A program made the position numbers and the translations under genes. Below the pieces are notes generated by a model, which saw only the letters and a program-made list of their open reading frames with translations, did not search any database and had not been told where the DNA came from. Of a stretch of 64,000 nucleotides of DNA, positions 15,793 through 22,775 are shown in pieces. The number at the start of each line of letters is the position of its first letter. Positions within the stretch are counted from its first letter, which is position 1. This DNA is from CAZFOB01 sp964520325 (GTDB taxonomy: Bacteria > Actinomycetota > JAICYB01). The DNA lies in NCBI GenBank assembly GCA_964520325.1, contig CAZFOB010000003.1:1-64000 (forward strand), in the 5' to 3' direction.

Positions 15793-15987
15793 ATGTTCGG
15801 TCTACCGGCTGGTTCTGAATTGATCCTGCTCATCCTGATCATCTTGCTGCTCTTCGGCTCGGCCCGCCTGCCACGGCTCGCCCGAAGTCTGCGAGAGGCG
15901 AAGGCCGAGTTCCAGAAGGAGAAGGACGGACCTTCGGGCGAACCAGGGCTCGAAGGTTCGGCCGAGAGTCCGACACCGGAGAAATAG
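15793..15987 (+). CDS. tatA: Twin-arginine translocase subunit TatA/E
   Basis: A 64-residue protein with the full TatA layout: a short N-terminus (FGLPAGSE), one transmembrane helix (LILLILIILLLFGSARLP), the FG-x-x-x-LP hinge, an amphipathic helix (RLARSLREAKAEFQKEK) and an acidic/Pro tail. It forms the pore-like component of the Tat export system. TatB and TatC are not in the window. ATG 15793 lies after a strong GAGGAGG. Confidence 0.92.
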   Translation: MFGLPAGSELILLILIILLLFGSARLPRLARSLREAKAEFQKEKDGPSGEPGLEGSAESPTPEK

Positions 15988-15989
15988 TC

Positions 15990-16141
15990 CGGGCGAAAAG
16001 CTGGGCGGCCCTCGGGAAGACTTCCTCCGATGGTCACCTGCCTGGCGAGGCTCGTTCGTGTCGTGCGCCCTAGTGGGCACCGCCGAACCTCCGTCCGGTG
16101 GCCTGGAGGACATCACCCCGACTGACCGCCCAGGTAACCCG
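15990..16141 (+). ncRNA. Candidate rod-shaped structured RNA (6S-like architecture)
   Basis: No gene fills 15988-16227, but the sequence folds into one long interrupted hairpin. I see CGGG 15990-15993 with CCCG 16138-16141; CTGGGCGG 16001-16008 with CCGCCCAG 16126-16133; TCGGG 16012-16016 with CCCGA 16117-16121; TCCTCC 16023-16028 with GGAGGA 16105-16110; GGTCACC 16032-16038 with GGTGGCC 16097-16103 (one G-U); an asymmetric central bubble; GTTCG 16054-16058 with CGAAC 16084-16088; and an apical CCC-TAGT-GGG loop. Seven nested stems over 150 nt are unlikely by chance. The layout recalls 6S RNA. I see no matching SRP, RNase P or tmRNA motif. It could instead be a leader element of the aldolase gene, and the strand is uncertain. 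Confidence 0.5.
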
Positions 16142-16227
16142 ACCATAGCTCCGTTGCCGCATGTGGTCAATGGGTGGCGTCGAGCGCGATAATCAAATCT
16201 TCCGAACTGCTTTCAGGGAGGTTTAGC

Positions 16228-17241
16228 ATGAGTCTGAATGACATCGCGCGCGCACTGGTCGCTTCCGGCAAGGGGATCCTCGCTGCCGACGAGAGCTCGG
16301 GAACGATCAAGAAGCGCTTCGATTCGATCGGTCTCGAATCCACCGAGGACAACCGCCGTGCGTACCGCGAGATGCTGTTCAGGACTCCCGGTCTCGGCGA
16401 TCACATCTCCGGAGTGATCCTCTTCGACGAGACCATCAGGCAAGCCGCGAAGGACGGGACTCCGTTCACGACGGTCCTCGAGAGCGCGGGGATGATCCCA
16501 GGCATCAAGGTCGACGCCGGTGCTAAAGCGCTCACGAACTTCCCCGGAGAAACGATCACGGAGGGCCTCGACGGGCTCAGAGAGCGTCTCGCCGACTACG
16601 CGACGCTCGGCGCCCAGTTCACGAAGTGGCGCGCGACGATCAATATCGGCGCATCCATCCCGACGTCGTTCTGTATCGACGCGAACGCGCACGCGCTTGC
16701 GCGCTTCGCTGCGCTGACTCAAGAAGCCGGGATGGTTCCGATGGTCGAGCCCGAGATCATCATGGACGGTGACCACAGCATCAAGCAGTGCTACGACGCG
16801 ACGACGACGACTCTGCGCGTGCTGTTCGACCAACTCGCGCAGCACGATGTCTCGCTCCATGGACTCCTGCTCAAGACCAACATGGTGTTGCCGGGTAAGG
16901 ACGCGCCCACGCAGGCTGGGATCCAAGAGGTTGCCGAAAAGACGTTGCGCAGCTTCCGCAACTCGGTTCCCTCGGCCGTCGGCGGCATCGTGTTCCTTTC
17001 CGGTGGACAGGACGACGTTCCCGCGACCGCGCACCTCAACGAGATGAACACGATGGGCCCCCTGCCATGGGCGCTTTCGTTCTCGTACGGCCGCGCACTG
17101 CAGGCGCCGTCCCTAGCGGCGTGGAAGGGCGAGACGAGCAACGTCGAGGCCGGACAGAACGCTCTCCTGCACCGTGCGAAGTGCAATGGCGCAGCGCGCG
17201 ACGGGCGCTACACGCCATCGATGGAAACCGCGGCAGCGTAG
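16228..17241 (+). CDS. Class I fructose-bisphosphate aldolase
   Basis: A 337-residue Schiff-base aldolase of the eukaryotic-like type, cleaving fructose 1,6-bisphosphate to two triose phosphates. Seen: GILAADESSGTIKKRF at residues 16-31, FDETIRQ, GIKVDAGAKAL, KWRATINIG, VEPEIIMDGDH, the Schiff-base Lys in LLLKTNMVLPGKDA, and FLSGGQDD. The C-terminus lacks the terminal Tyr of animal enzymes. ATG 16228 follows GGGAGG at good spacing; the longer frame upstream has no site. The gene is preceded by the structured region at 15990-16141. Confidence 0.95.
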   Translation: MSLNDIARALVASGKGILAADESSGTIKKRFDSIGLESTEDNRRAYREMLFRTPGLGDHISGVILFDETIRQAAKDGTPFTTVLESAGMIPGIKVDAGAKALTNFPGETITEGLDGLRERLADYATLGAQFTKWRATINIGASIPTSFCIDANAHALARFAALTQEAGMVPMVEPEIIMDGDHSIKQCYDATTTTLRVLFDQLAQHDVSLHGLLLKTNMVLPGKDAPTQAGIQEVAEKTLRSFRNSVPSAVGGIVFLSGGQDDVPATAHLNEMNTMGPLPWALSFSYGRALQAPSLAAWKGETSNVEAGQNALLHRAKCNGAARDGRYTPSMETAAA

Positions 17242-17250
17242 CCGCCGTCC

Positions 17251-18012
17251 CTAATCCTTCTTCGAGGACTCTTTCTTGGAGTCGGACGTGGAAGGCTCGG
17301 CACTCGGCTCCGGCTGTGCTTCTGCCGGAGGTGCATCAGCAGGCGCGCCTCCGTCGGGTGCCGGTTTGTCGCCGCCGAATCCGACGTCGGGGATGCCCTT
17401 GCTCAACGAGTAAGGATTCAGGAGCGGCTTCTTGCCTTTCTTCCCGAACCTGATCTCGAGGGCGTCGCCATCGTGGAGGATGAAGTCCCCCGGGTCACCC
17501 TCGACCTGCTTGCCCTTATTCGTCACCACGATCTCGTGCTTCTTCTTGTCTTTCTTGCTGCACGAGTCGCCGTCGGCGTAGGCGTTCCTCTCGCCGGTGG
17601 GCACGGGAGGGAAGGCAAGCTGGCGCTTGCCCTTGGCGTCCGTGCCGATGCTCGTCTCGTACGTGCGCAGGAACGTCGCGAGATTCGCTTGATCGCCACT
17701 CTCCGCCGCCGATGTCGGGTGAAGATGGACGAACGCGTCGCTGTGTGTTGCCAGCCCGTATTCTCCGGGGGGTGTGGGGAAGTTCGTCATCTGCCGACCA
17801 CAGATATAGATCTTGTAGTTCGCGTGCCAATGCTCACCGGCCGAGGCGCCCCTGGTCAGCGGCGGCGGGTTGGCGCGTGCGAGGTAGATGAGGCCGGAGC
17901 CGCCGAAGAGCACGACCATCATGAAGAACATGAACGTGCGGGCGCCGCGACCCTTCCTCTTGAGTGGGCTGCGTGACTTGGCGCGTCGCTGCTGACGTGT
18001 TTTCGGTGGCAT
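17251..18012 (-). CDS. Membrane-anchored HWHA-motif protein, unknown function
   Basis: A 253-residue protein of unknown function. The very basic N-terminus (PPKTRQQRRAKSRSPLKRK) precedes one transmembrane helix (FMFFMMVVLFGGSGLIYLA), so the rest is probably outside. The external domain holds GEHWHANYKIYICGRQM and ATHSDAFVHLHP, a His-rich set of the kind that binds copper or another metal. A Lys-rich patch and a Pro/Ala/Glu/Ser tail ending KKESSKKD follow. It is the last gene of a three-gene minus-strand operon with a ferredoxin and a small protein; the ferredoxin link and the His cluster hint at a metal or redox role, not proven. Confidence 0.65.
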   Translation of the reverse strand: MPPKTRQQRRAKSRSPLKRKGRGARTFMFFMMVVLFGGSGLIYLARANPPPLTRGASAGEHWHANYKIYICGRQMTNFPTPPGEYGLATHSDAFVHLHPTSAAESGDQANLATFLRTYETSIGTDAKGKRQLAFPPVPTGERNAYADGDSCSKKDKKKHEIVVTNKGKQVEGDPGDFILHDGDALEIRFGKKGKKPLLNPYSLSKGIPDVGFGGDKPAPDGGAPADAPPAEAQPEPSAEPSTSDSKKESSKKD

Positions 18013-18017
18013 GGCCT

Positions 18018-18236
18018 CTAGCTCCGGGGAGTCACGACGCGTCCTGCGCGGATGCGCCCGACGGGCACGATGACCAGCGTATCGTCCTTCTTCCGGACGT
18101 AGAGCACGGGTTGTCCTTCAATCATCTCGGCTTTCTCGAGCATCCCGACGACTTCATTGCGCGCGCCGTCCTCGTCGAAGTACTGCAAGGTCACGCGCTT
18201 GCCGACGTCCGACGGCTTGATCGAGTGGGCTATCAG
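18018..18236 (-). CDS. Small conserved-looking protein downstream of ferredoxin
   Basis: About 72 residues, beginning IAHSIKPSDVGKRVTLQY and ending in GRIRAGRVVTPRS. It looks like a small beta-rich domain of unknown role. The start is awkward: no ATG, GTG or TTG lies at the expected place. A CTG at 18236 overlaps the ferredoxin stop as CTGA, mimicking the GTGA/ATGA couplings common here; the next in-frame ATG is 18335, deep inside the ferredoxin gene. I therefore propose a CTG start with translational coupling, at low certainty. Confidence 0.5.
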   Translation of the reverse strand: MIAHSIKPSDVGKRVTLQYFDEDGARNEVVGMLEKAEMIEGQPVLYVRKKDDTLVIVPVGRIRAGRVVTPRS

Positions 18237-18526
18237 CTCTCCATCTGCGGCGCGTAGGCGCTCTGCGATGCGCCGCCCTGAGCGTCCGGGTGGTCGGTGA
18301 AGAACTTGGCATTGATGTCCGTGTACTCCTTCCACTCCCCGGGGACGTCATCGGCGGGGAAGATGGCATCGACGGGGCAAACCGGCATGCAGGCGTCGCA
18401 GTCCACGCACTCGGTGGGATGGATGTAGAGCTGCGGTCCTTCCTCGTAGATGCAGTCGACCGGGCACTCTTCCACGCACGCCCTGTCTTTGATGTCGACG
18501 CAGGGCTCGCAGATCACGTACGCCAT
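18233..18526 (-). CDS. fdxA: FdxA-type ferredoxin
   Basis: A 97-residue 7Fe-type ferredoxin. Seen: the N-terminal CEPCVDIKDRACVEECPVDC, which matches the [3Fe-4S]/[4Fe-4S] pattern, and a second set CVDCDACMPVCPVDAIF, then the WKEYTDINAKFF tail helix typical of actinobacterial FdxA. It carries single electrons, for example to P450s or oxidoreductases. ATG 18526 follows GGGAG. It is divergent from the AAA ATPase and leads the operon with the small protein and the HWHA protein. The P450 at 21.3 kb is a possible customer. Confidence 0.92.
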   Translation of the reverse strand: MAYVICEPCVDIKDRACVEECPVDCIYEEGPQLYIHPTECVDCDACMPVCPVDAIFPADDVPGEWKEYTDINAKFFTDHPDAQGGASQSAYAPQMES

Positions 18527-18636
18527 TCGTCTATCTCCCTGATCTTTCCGGTCTTTCGCCGGTCCGGTCGCTTGAGGCGCCAACACTATACTGAGGGCTT
18601 GCCCGGGTCGTCCGGAACGTTTGCAGAGGAGAATCC
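18527..18636. promoter_or_regulatory. Divergent promoter region
   Basis: TATACT at about 18588-18593 reads toward the AAA ATPase gene, whose GTG 18637 follows AGAGGAG. No further gene is seen. Confidence 0.4.
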
Positions 18637-20031
18637 GTGACCAAACCAGCCACCCTCGGTCAGCTCAAGGAGTCCGGCTACCGTCCGAAACCGATCCGCG
18701 ACGAGCTTCGGGACAACCTGCTTCAGAGGATCCGTGCCGGCGAATCGGTCTTCGACGGCATCGTCGGATTCGACGACACGGTGATCCCGGCCGTGGAGAA
18801 CGCGATCCTTGCCGGACACGACATCATCTTCCTCGGCGAGCGCGGTCAGGCGAAATCGCGGATCATGCGCGCGCTGATCAAGCTGCTCGACCCCGAGGTG
18901 CCCGCGATCGCCTCCTGCGAGATCAACGACGACCCGTTCGCCCCGATCTGCGGCGCCTGCAAGCATCAGCTCGCTGACCAGGGCGACGAAACCGCCATCA
19001 AGTGGCTCGCACCCGAGGATCGCTACGCCGAGAAGCTCGCCACTCCGGACATCTCGGTCGCCGATCTCGTGGGCGAGGTCGACCCGATCAAGGTGGCCGA
19101 AGGCCGGTACCTCGCCGACGAGCTCACGATCCACTATGGCCTCATCCCGCGGACGCACCGCGGCATCTTCGCGATCAACGAGCTACCCGACCTCGCCGAA
19201 CGCATCCAGGTGTCGTTGCTCAACCTGCTCGAGGAGCGAGACATCCAGATCCGTGGCTACAAGGTGCGGCTGCCGCTCGACATCTTGCTGTGCGCTTCGG
19301 CCAACCCCGAGGACTACACCAACCGTGGTCGCATCATCACACCGCTGAAGGACCGGTTCGGTGCCCAGATCCGTACGCACTATCCGCAGACCGTCGATGA
19401 AGAGGTCGACATCATCGAGCAGGAGGCTCGACCGCTGGATGTCGGGATCAGCGTGCGCTTCCCTCGATACATGAAGGAGATCGTGGCGGAGCTCACCCAC
19501 CAGGCGCGGAGGTCTCCGCAGGTGAACCAGCGCTCGGGAGTTTCGGTGCGGTTGTCGATCTGCAACTTCGAGACCATCGCGGCATCAGCGGTGAAGCGGG
19601 CGACTCGCCTTGGCGAGACCGAAGCGGTTCCTCGCATCTCCGACCTCGAGACCATCGGCTCTTCCACGCTCGGCAAGATCGAGGTCGAGGCACTCGAGGA
19701 GGGTCGCGAAGGTGACATCCTCGGCAAGCTCGTCCGACAGGCGATCTTCGCCGTGTACCAGCGCGAGTTGCGAGGGGAGGCGTTCGCCGAGCTGATCCAA
19801 CGATTCGACGACGAGGGCCTGTCGATCGAGTCAGCGCCATCGATGGGAGCCGAGGAGTTCTGCCGCCAATTCGGTGAGCTCAAGGGGATGGCTCGTGCGC
19901 TACAGAAGCTCGAAGCGGGCGAATCGCCGCAGACCACGGCCGCCGCGCTCGAGTTCGTCTGCGAGGGGCTTCATCTCGGCAAGCGACTGAACAAAACACC
20001 GTCCGCAAACGGCTCGCGCTACGGGCGCTAA
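18637..20031 (+). CDS. MoxR/magnesium-chelatase-like AAA+ ATPase
   Basis: A 464-residue AAA+ protein. Seen: Walker A in FLGERGQAKSRIM (G-x-x-x-x-K-S), a Cys-bearing insert (CEINDDPFAPICGACKHQL), Walker B-like GIFAINELPDLAERIQ, sensor 1 CASANPEDYTNRGRIITPLKDRF, and an Arg-finger region. It resembles ChlI/MoxR ATPases that work with VWA proteins to remodel or insert cofactors into targets. Such genes usually sit directly beside a VWA gene; here the likely partner is at 26976-29054. GTG 18637 follows AGAGGAG. The last 4 bp overlap the convergent thioesterase gene. Confidence 0.85.
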   Translation: MTKPATLGQLKESGYRPKPIRDELRDNLLQRIRAGESVFDGIVGFDDTVIPAVENAILAGHDIIFLGERGQAKSRIMRALIKLLDPEVPAIASCEINDDPFAPICGACKHQLADQGDETAIKWLAPEDRYAEKLATPDISVADLVGEVDPIKVAEGRYLADELTIHYGLIPRTHRGIFAINELPDLAERIQVSLLNLLEERDIQIRGYKVRLPLDILLCASANPEDYTNRGRIITPLKDRFGAQIRTHYPQTVDEEVDIIEQEARPLDVGISVRFPRYMKEIVAELTHQARRSPQVNQRSGVSVRLSICNFETIAASAVKRATRLGETEAVPRISDLETIGSSTLGKIEVEALEEGREGDILGKLVRQAIFAVYQRELRGEAFAELIQRFDDEGLSIESAPSMGAEEFCRQFGELKGMARALQKLEAGESPQTTAAALEFVCEGLHLGKRLNKTPSANGSRYGR

Positions 20032-20735
20032 CTGGTTTCGGCTTTCGCCTGACGCTGCGCCAAGAGCTCCTCGAACTTCTCGCGATTGACCGTGATGAAG
20101 ACGGCGTCGGCCTCTGACGTCAGCCGTTCCCCGGCGTAGCACCGCCCCTCGGTGAAGATCTTGCGACCTTCAACGCGCACGACCCACGCCTTGAACAGGA
20201 GCTCTTCGTACAGCGGCGTCGGGCTGCGGTACCTGACGGTGAGCGTGCCGGTGAACCCCGCCTGTCCGGAGAGTGACTGAGCCATACCGAGAACCTCGTC
20301 CCAAGCGGCGGCCACCATCCCTCCATGGACGTTTCCCGGCGGACCCTCATAGGCGGCGTTGAAGACGACGCGACCGACGACGAAGCGCTGCGTGCCGTTC
20401 TCGGTGGCTTCTTCGCCCATCTCGAGGTTGAGTGGCGCCGCGAGTGGATTCGACAGACCGACGATCGGGCTGCGGTCGAAGAACCCGTCCTCAGCTCTCG
20501 ATTCCGAGGACGCCGGGATGTCGGCGATCTCGGACACCGCCGTCTCGGCGGCCTCGTACCAGGACCGGCGTTTCGGGAACTCTTCGTCCATACGGTCGGC
20601 GAAGGCGGCGGCGGCATCTGCGGCGGTTGCGAGCTCTTCGGTCGGTGCGTCAACCAACGCGAGCCGCTCGATGATCCGTCGCAGAACCGCGGCGAAGCGG
20701 CGCAGCTCGGTGATCTTGCTCGATCGCTCCGGCAC
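20028..20735 (-). CDS. Hotdog-fold (PaaI-like) thioesterase
   Basis: A 235-residue protein with an N-terminal helical region (residues 1-80) and a C-terminal hotdog domain. Seen: GRVVFNAAYEGPPGNVHGGMVAAAWDEVLG, within which the HGG and the Asp/Glu pair are typical of acyl-CoA thioesterases, then LTVRYRSPTPLYEELLFKAWV. It probably hydrolyses an acyl-CoA. GTG 20735 follows TAGAGT by 6 nt, a leaderless start. The N-terminal extension is longer than usual for the family. Confidence 0.8.
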   Translation of the reverse strand: MPERSSKITELRRFAAVLRRIIERLALVDAPTEELATAADAAAAFADRMDEEFPKRRSWYEAAETAVSEIADIPASSESRAEDGFFDRSPIVGLSNPLAAPLNLEMGEEATENGTQRFVVGRVVFNAAYEGPPGNVHGGMVAAAWDEVLGMAQSLSGQAGFTGTLTVRYRSPTPLYEELLFKAWVVRVEGRKIFTEGRCYAGERLTSEADAVFITVNREKFEELLAQRQAKAETS

Positions 20736-20741
20736 ACCAGC

Positions 20742-20747
20742 ACTCTA
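20742..20747 (-). promoter_or_regulatory. -10 box TAGAGT, leaderless start at 20735
   Basis: TAGAGT on the minus strand ends 6 nt before GTG 20735. Confidence 0.55.
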
Positions 20748-20751
20748 TTCA

Positions 20752-20795
20752 TCGGGGGACACCCCCGACCCCGGTCATCGGGGGGACACCCCCGA
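20752..20795. repeat. Two GGGGGACACCCCC hairpins
   Basis: TCGGGGG-ACA-CCCCCGA occupies 20752-20768 and a near copy occupies 20778-20795. A relative (GTGGGGG-ACG-CCCCCAC) lies at 46401-46417. These are very stable triloop palindromes of unknown role, possibly short interspersed elements. Confidence 0.7.
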
Positions 20796-20817
20796 CACAC
20801 TTGGCCCCCCGGGAAAA

Positions 20818-20852
20818 GCGAACGCCCCGCCGTTGTTCGGCGAGGCGTTCGC
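20818..20852 (-). terminator. Rho-independent terminator after the SCP2 gene
   Basis: GCGAACGCC (20818-20826) pairs with GGCGTTCGC (20844-20852), and the inner CGCCG/CGGCG extends the stem. On the minus strand it is followed by TTTT. It ends transcription of the P450-SCP2 pair. Confidence 0.8.
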
Positions 20853-20880
20853 TTACGAAGAGCGATGCTTCCGTCCGTCG

Positions 20881-21261
20881 TTACGCCGTGATGTCGGCGA
20901 TCTTCTTCTGCAGCTCGGCCTGCGCCGGGTTCGGCGTCTGGGTCTGCATGGCCATGAGCTTGGACATGTCGCCCTCGACCTTGATCTGACCCTGCATGAA
21001 CGCCTGCATGGCGGCCTGCTGGTCGTTGTCGATGAAGGTCTTCTTCGCGACCTCGTAGGGGACTGTGAGCTTGGTCGGCGCGCCGTCCTGGAAACCCTCG
21101 CCGAAGTCACCACCGGCGATGTGGACCTCCTTGTCGCCGGAGGGACCTCCGGTGACGACGATGTTGATGACGAGGTCGGCCGCACCGGATGGTGCATCAG
21201 CACCCTCGGTGATCTTGCGTACTTCGGTGAACCACTCGTCTGAGAGGAACTCGAGTGCCAT
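20881..21261 (-). CDS. SCP2 sterol-carrier-domain protein
   Basis: A 126-residue single SCP2 domain, a cavity fold that binds lipids or acyl-CoA. Seen: LEFLSDEWFTEV at the N-terminus, DLVINIVVTGGPSGDKEVHI, LTVPYEVAKKTFI, and the late QAFMQGQIKVEGDMSKLMAM, the family hallmark. ATG 21261 follows AAAGGGGA. It lies 24 bp after the cytochrome P450 and ends at a strong terminator, so the two make a small lipid- or sterol-related unit. Confidence 0.88.
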   Translation of the reverse strand: MALEFLSDEWFTEVRKITEGADAPSGAADLVINIVVTGGPSGDKEVHIAGGDFGEGFQDGAPTKLTVPYEVAKKTFIDNDQQAAMQAFMQGQIKVEGDMSKLMAMQTQTPNPAQAELQKKIADITA

Positions 21262-21285
21262 GTACTTTCCCCTTTCTGTTTTCCG

Positions 21286-22536
21286 TTAACTGCTTGCGAA
21301 CTCGATCGGGAGCTTACTCAATCCGCGCAGAACGAAGTTTTCCCGGTAGGACGGTTCGTCCGCCAGTCGGAATGTCCCGATCCTGCGCGCCATCGTTGCG
21401 AAGGCGATCTGGGCCTCCATGCGCGCGAGTGGCGCACCGAGACAGAAGTGGATGCCGGCGCCGAACGCGACGTGGTTGTTCGGTGTTCGAGTGATGTCGA
21501 AATCGCCGGCCGTTGGTCCGAATTCTTCGGGGTCGCGGTTCGCCGCCCCGATCAACGTCAGCGCCTGTTGTCCCTTCGTGAGGACGTGGTCGTCGAAGGT
21601 GAGGTCGGTCATCGAGATGCGCCCGGACAACTGGACCGGCGGGTCGAACCGGAGCACCTCTTCGACGGCGCTCTTGGCGAGCGACGGGTCGGCGCAGAGC
21701 TTCGCGTATTGCTCGGGATGGCGGCTGAACTGCAGGACGCCGTTGCCGATGAGGTTCACCGTGGTCTCGTGTCCCGCGATCAGCAAGAGCGACAGGGTGG
21801 AGAGGAGCTCACCGTGGGTGAGTTTCTCACCCGACTGCTCAGCCTGGATCAATGCCGAGAGCATGTCGTCGCCGGGGTCGGCCGTCCGCTGTTGGATCAG
21901 TTCTTCGAAGTAGTTCTGCAGAGCTAAGGCCGCCGCGTTCATCCGCTCCTGAGTTTCGGTTGGGATCATGAACTCGGGGTCGAGCCCGCGAGCGAGCTCG
22001 CGCGACCAGTCCTTGAAGATCTCGTGGTCGGCCGCCGGCACGCCGAGGAGCTCGCAGATCACGCGGACGGGCACGAGGTACGCGAATTCTTCGATCACTT
22101 CCATGCGCCCTGCCGGCAGTGCTGTATCGATCAGCTCGTCGACGATCTCCTGGATGCGGGGTGCGAGATCGCGAACACGCTTCGGCGTGAACGCGTGCGA
22201 GACGAGGCCGCGCAGTCGGGTGTGATCCGGCGGATCGAGGAAGAGGAACGACGGCTCGCGACCTTCGAACGGGTCGACGGCCATCGATTCGGTGAACGCC
22301 TGGTAGAGCGCAGAGTTGCGCTGGTCGTTGGACGTCGTCGGGTGGTGCAGCAGTCGCACCGAGTCGCTGTGCCGCGACAGCACGAGAAGTCCGAGCGGCG
22401 TCGACATCACGGGAGTGTTCTCACGCAATGCGTCGTATGTGGGGTAGGGGTTCGCGCGGAAGACGGGATCGCGTGGGTCGAAGGGGAACGCCGAAGCATC
22501 CGGCATGAGTTCGGCGGCGCGCGTTTGTTCGGTCAT
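21286..22536 (-). CDS. Cytochrome P450
   Basis: A 416-residue bacterial class I P450. Seen: DPPDHTRLRGLVSHAFTP (C-helix Arg region), the I-helix oxygen motif LLLIAGHETTVNLIG, the K-helix E-x-x-R in VEEVLRFDPPV, and the haem-binding FGAGIHFCLGAPLAR with the Cys thiolate. It should hydroxylate a hydrophobic substrate, using electrons from a ferredoxin such as the one at 18.2 kb. ATG 22536 follows AGGAGAGGG. The downstream SCP2 protein suggests a lipid-like substrate. Confidence 0.95.
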   Translation of the reverse strand: MTEQTRAAELMPDASAFPFDPRDPVFRANPYPTYDALRENTPVMSTPLGLLVLSRHSDSVRLLHHPTTSNDQRNSALYQAFTESMAVDPFEGREPSFLFLDPPDHTRLRGLVSHAFTPKRVRDLAPRIQEIVDELIDTALPAGRMEVIEEFAYLVPVRVICELLGVPAADHEIFKDWSRELARGLDPEFMIPTETQERMNAAALALQNYFEELIQQRTADPGDDMLSALIQAEQSGEKLTHGELLSTLSLLLIAGHETTVNLIGNGVLQFSRHPEQYAKLCADPSLAKSAVEEVLRFDPPVQLSGRISMTDLTFDDHVLTKGQQALTLIGAANRDPEEFGPTAGDFDITRTPNNHVAFGAGIHFCLGAPLARMEAQIAFATMARRIGTFRLADEPSYRENFVLRGLSKLPIEFASS

Positions 22537-22559
22537 GTCCCTCTCCTGAGCGCTCAGAC

Positions 22560-22715
22560 GATATATCACCGCAGGCGTACGCTGCGATCGAGAAGTGGGC
22601 GGCGGACGAGCTGCGCAGCGTCAACGCGCAGATCGAGTACCTGCTCATCGAGTCGTTGAAGCGTGCGGGCCGCGAACCGAAGCTCCGGCCAAAGCCCCCA
22701 AAGGCGTCTTCTTGA
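22560..22715 (+). pseudogene. Arc/RHH-type small protein without a start codon
   Basis: One frame reads ISPQAYAAIEKWAADELRSV followed by NAQIEYLLIESLKRAGR, then a Lys/Pro tail and TGA at 22713-22715. This is the core of the short Arc-like RHH proteins common in Actinomycetota, where the helix-turn-helix part is usually preceded by one DNA-binding beta strand. No in-frame ATG, GTG or TTG lies upstream within reach; the first in-frame candidates are ATA codons, and the P450 start lies 24 bp away on the other strand. Either the 5' end has been lost, or it starts at a rare codon. I treat it as a probable 5'-truncated gene. Confidence 0.6.
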
Positions 22716-22775
22716 TCAGTTCCGGGCCTTTCCCAGTGGTTAGCGAAGCGTCGCGGTTCCCTGCAAGATGGGCAT

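Noticed and set aside
15990..16141. RNase P RNA (GAGGAAGTC on the minus strand)
   Set aside because: The RNase P core reads GAGGAAAGTCC and the RNA is about 400 nt with other conserved blocks, none of which are here; the match is one base short and isolated.
20736..20880. Insertion-sequence end suggested by palindromes
   Set aside because: The palindromes are two short hairpins plus a Rho-independent terminator; no transposase or target duplication is present.
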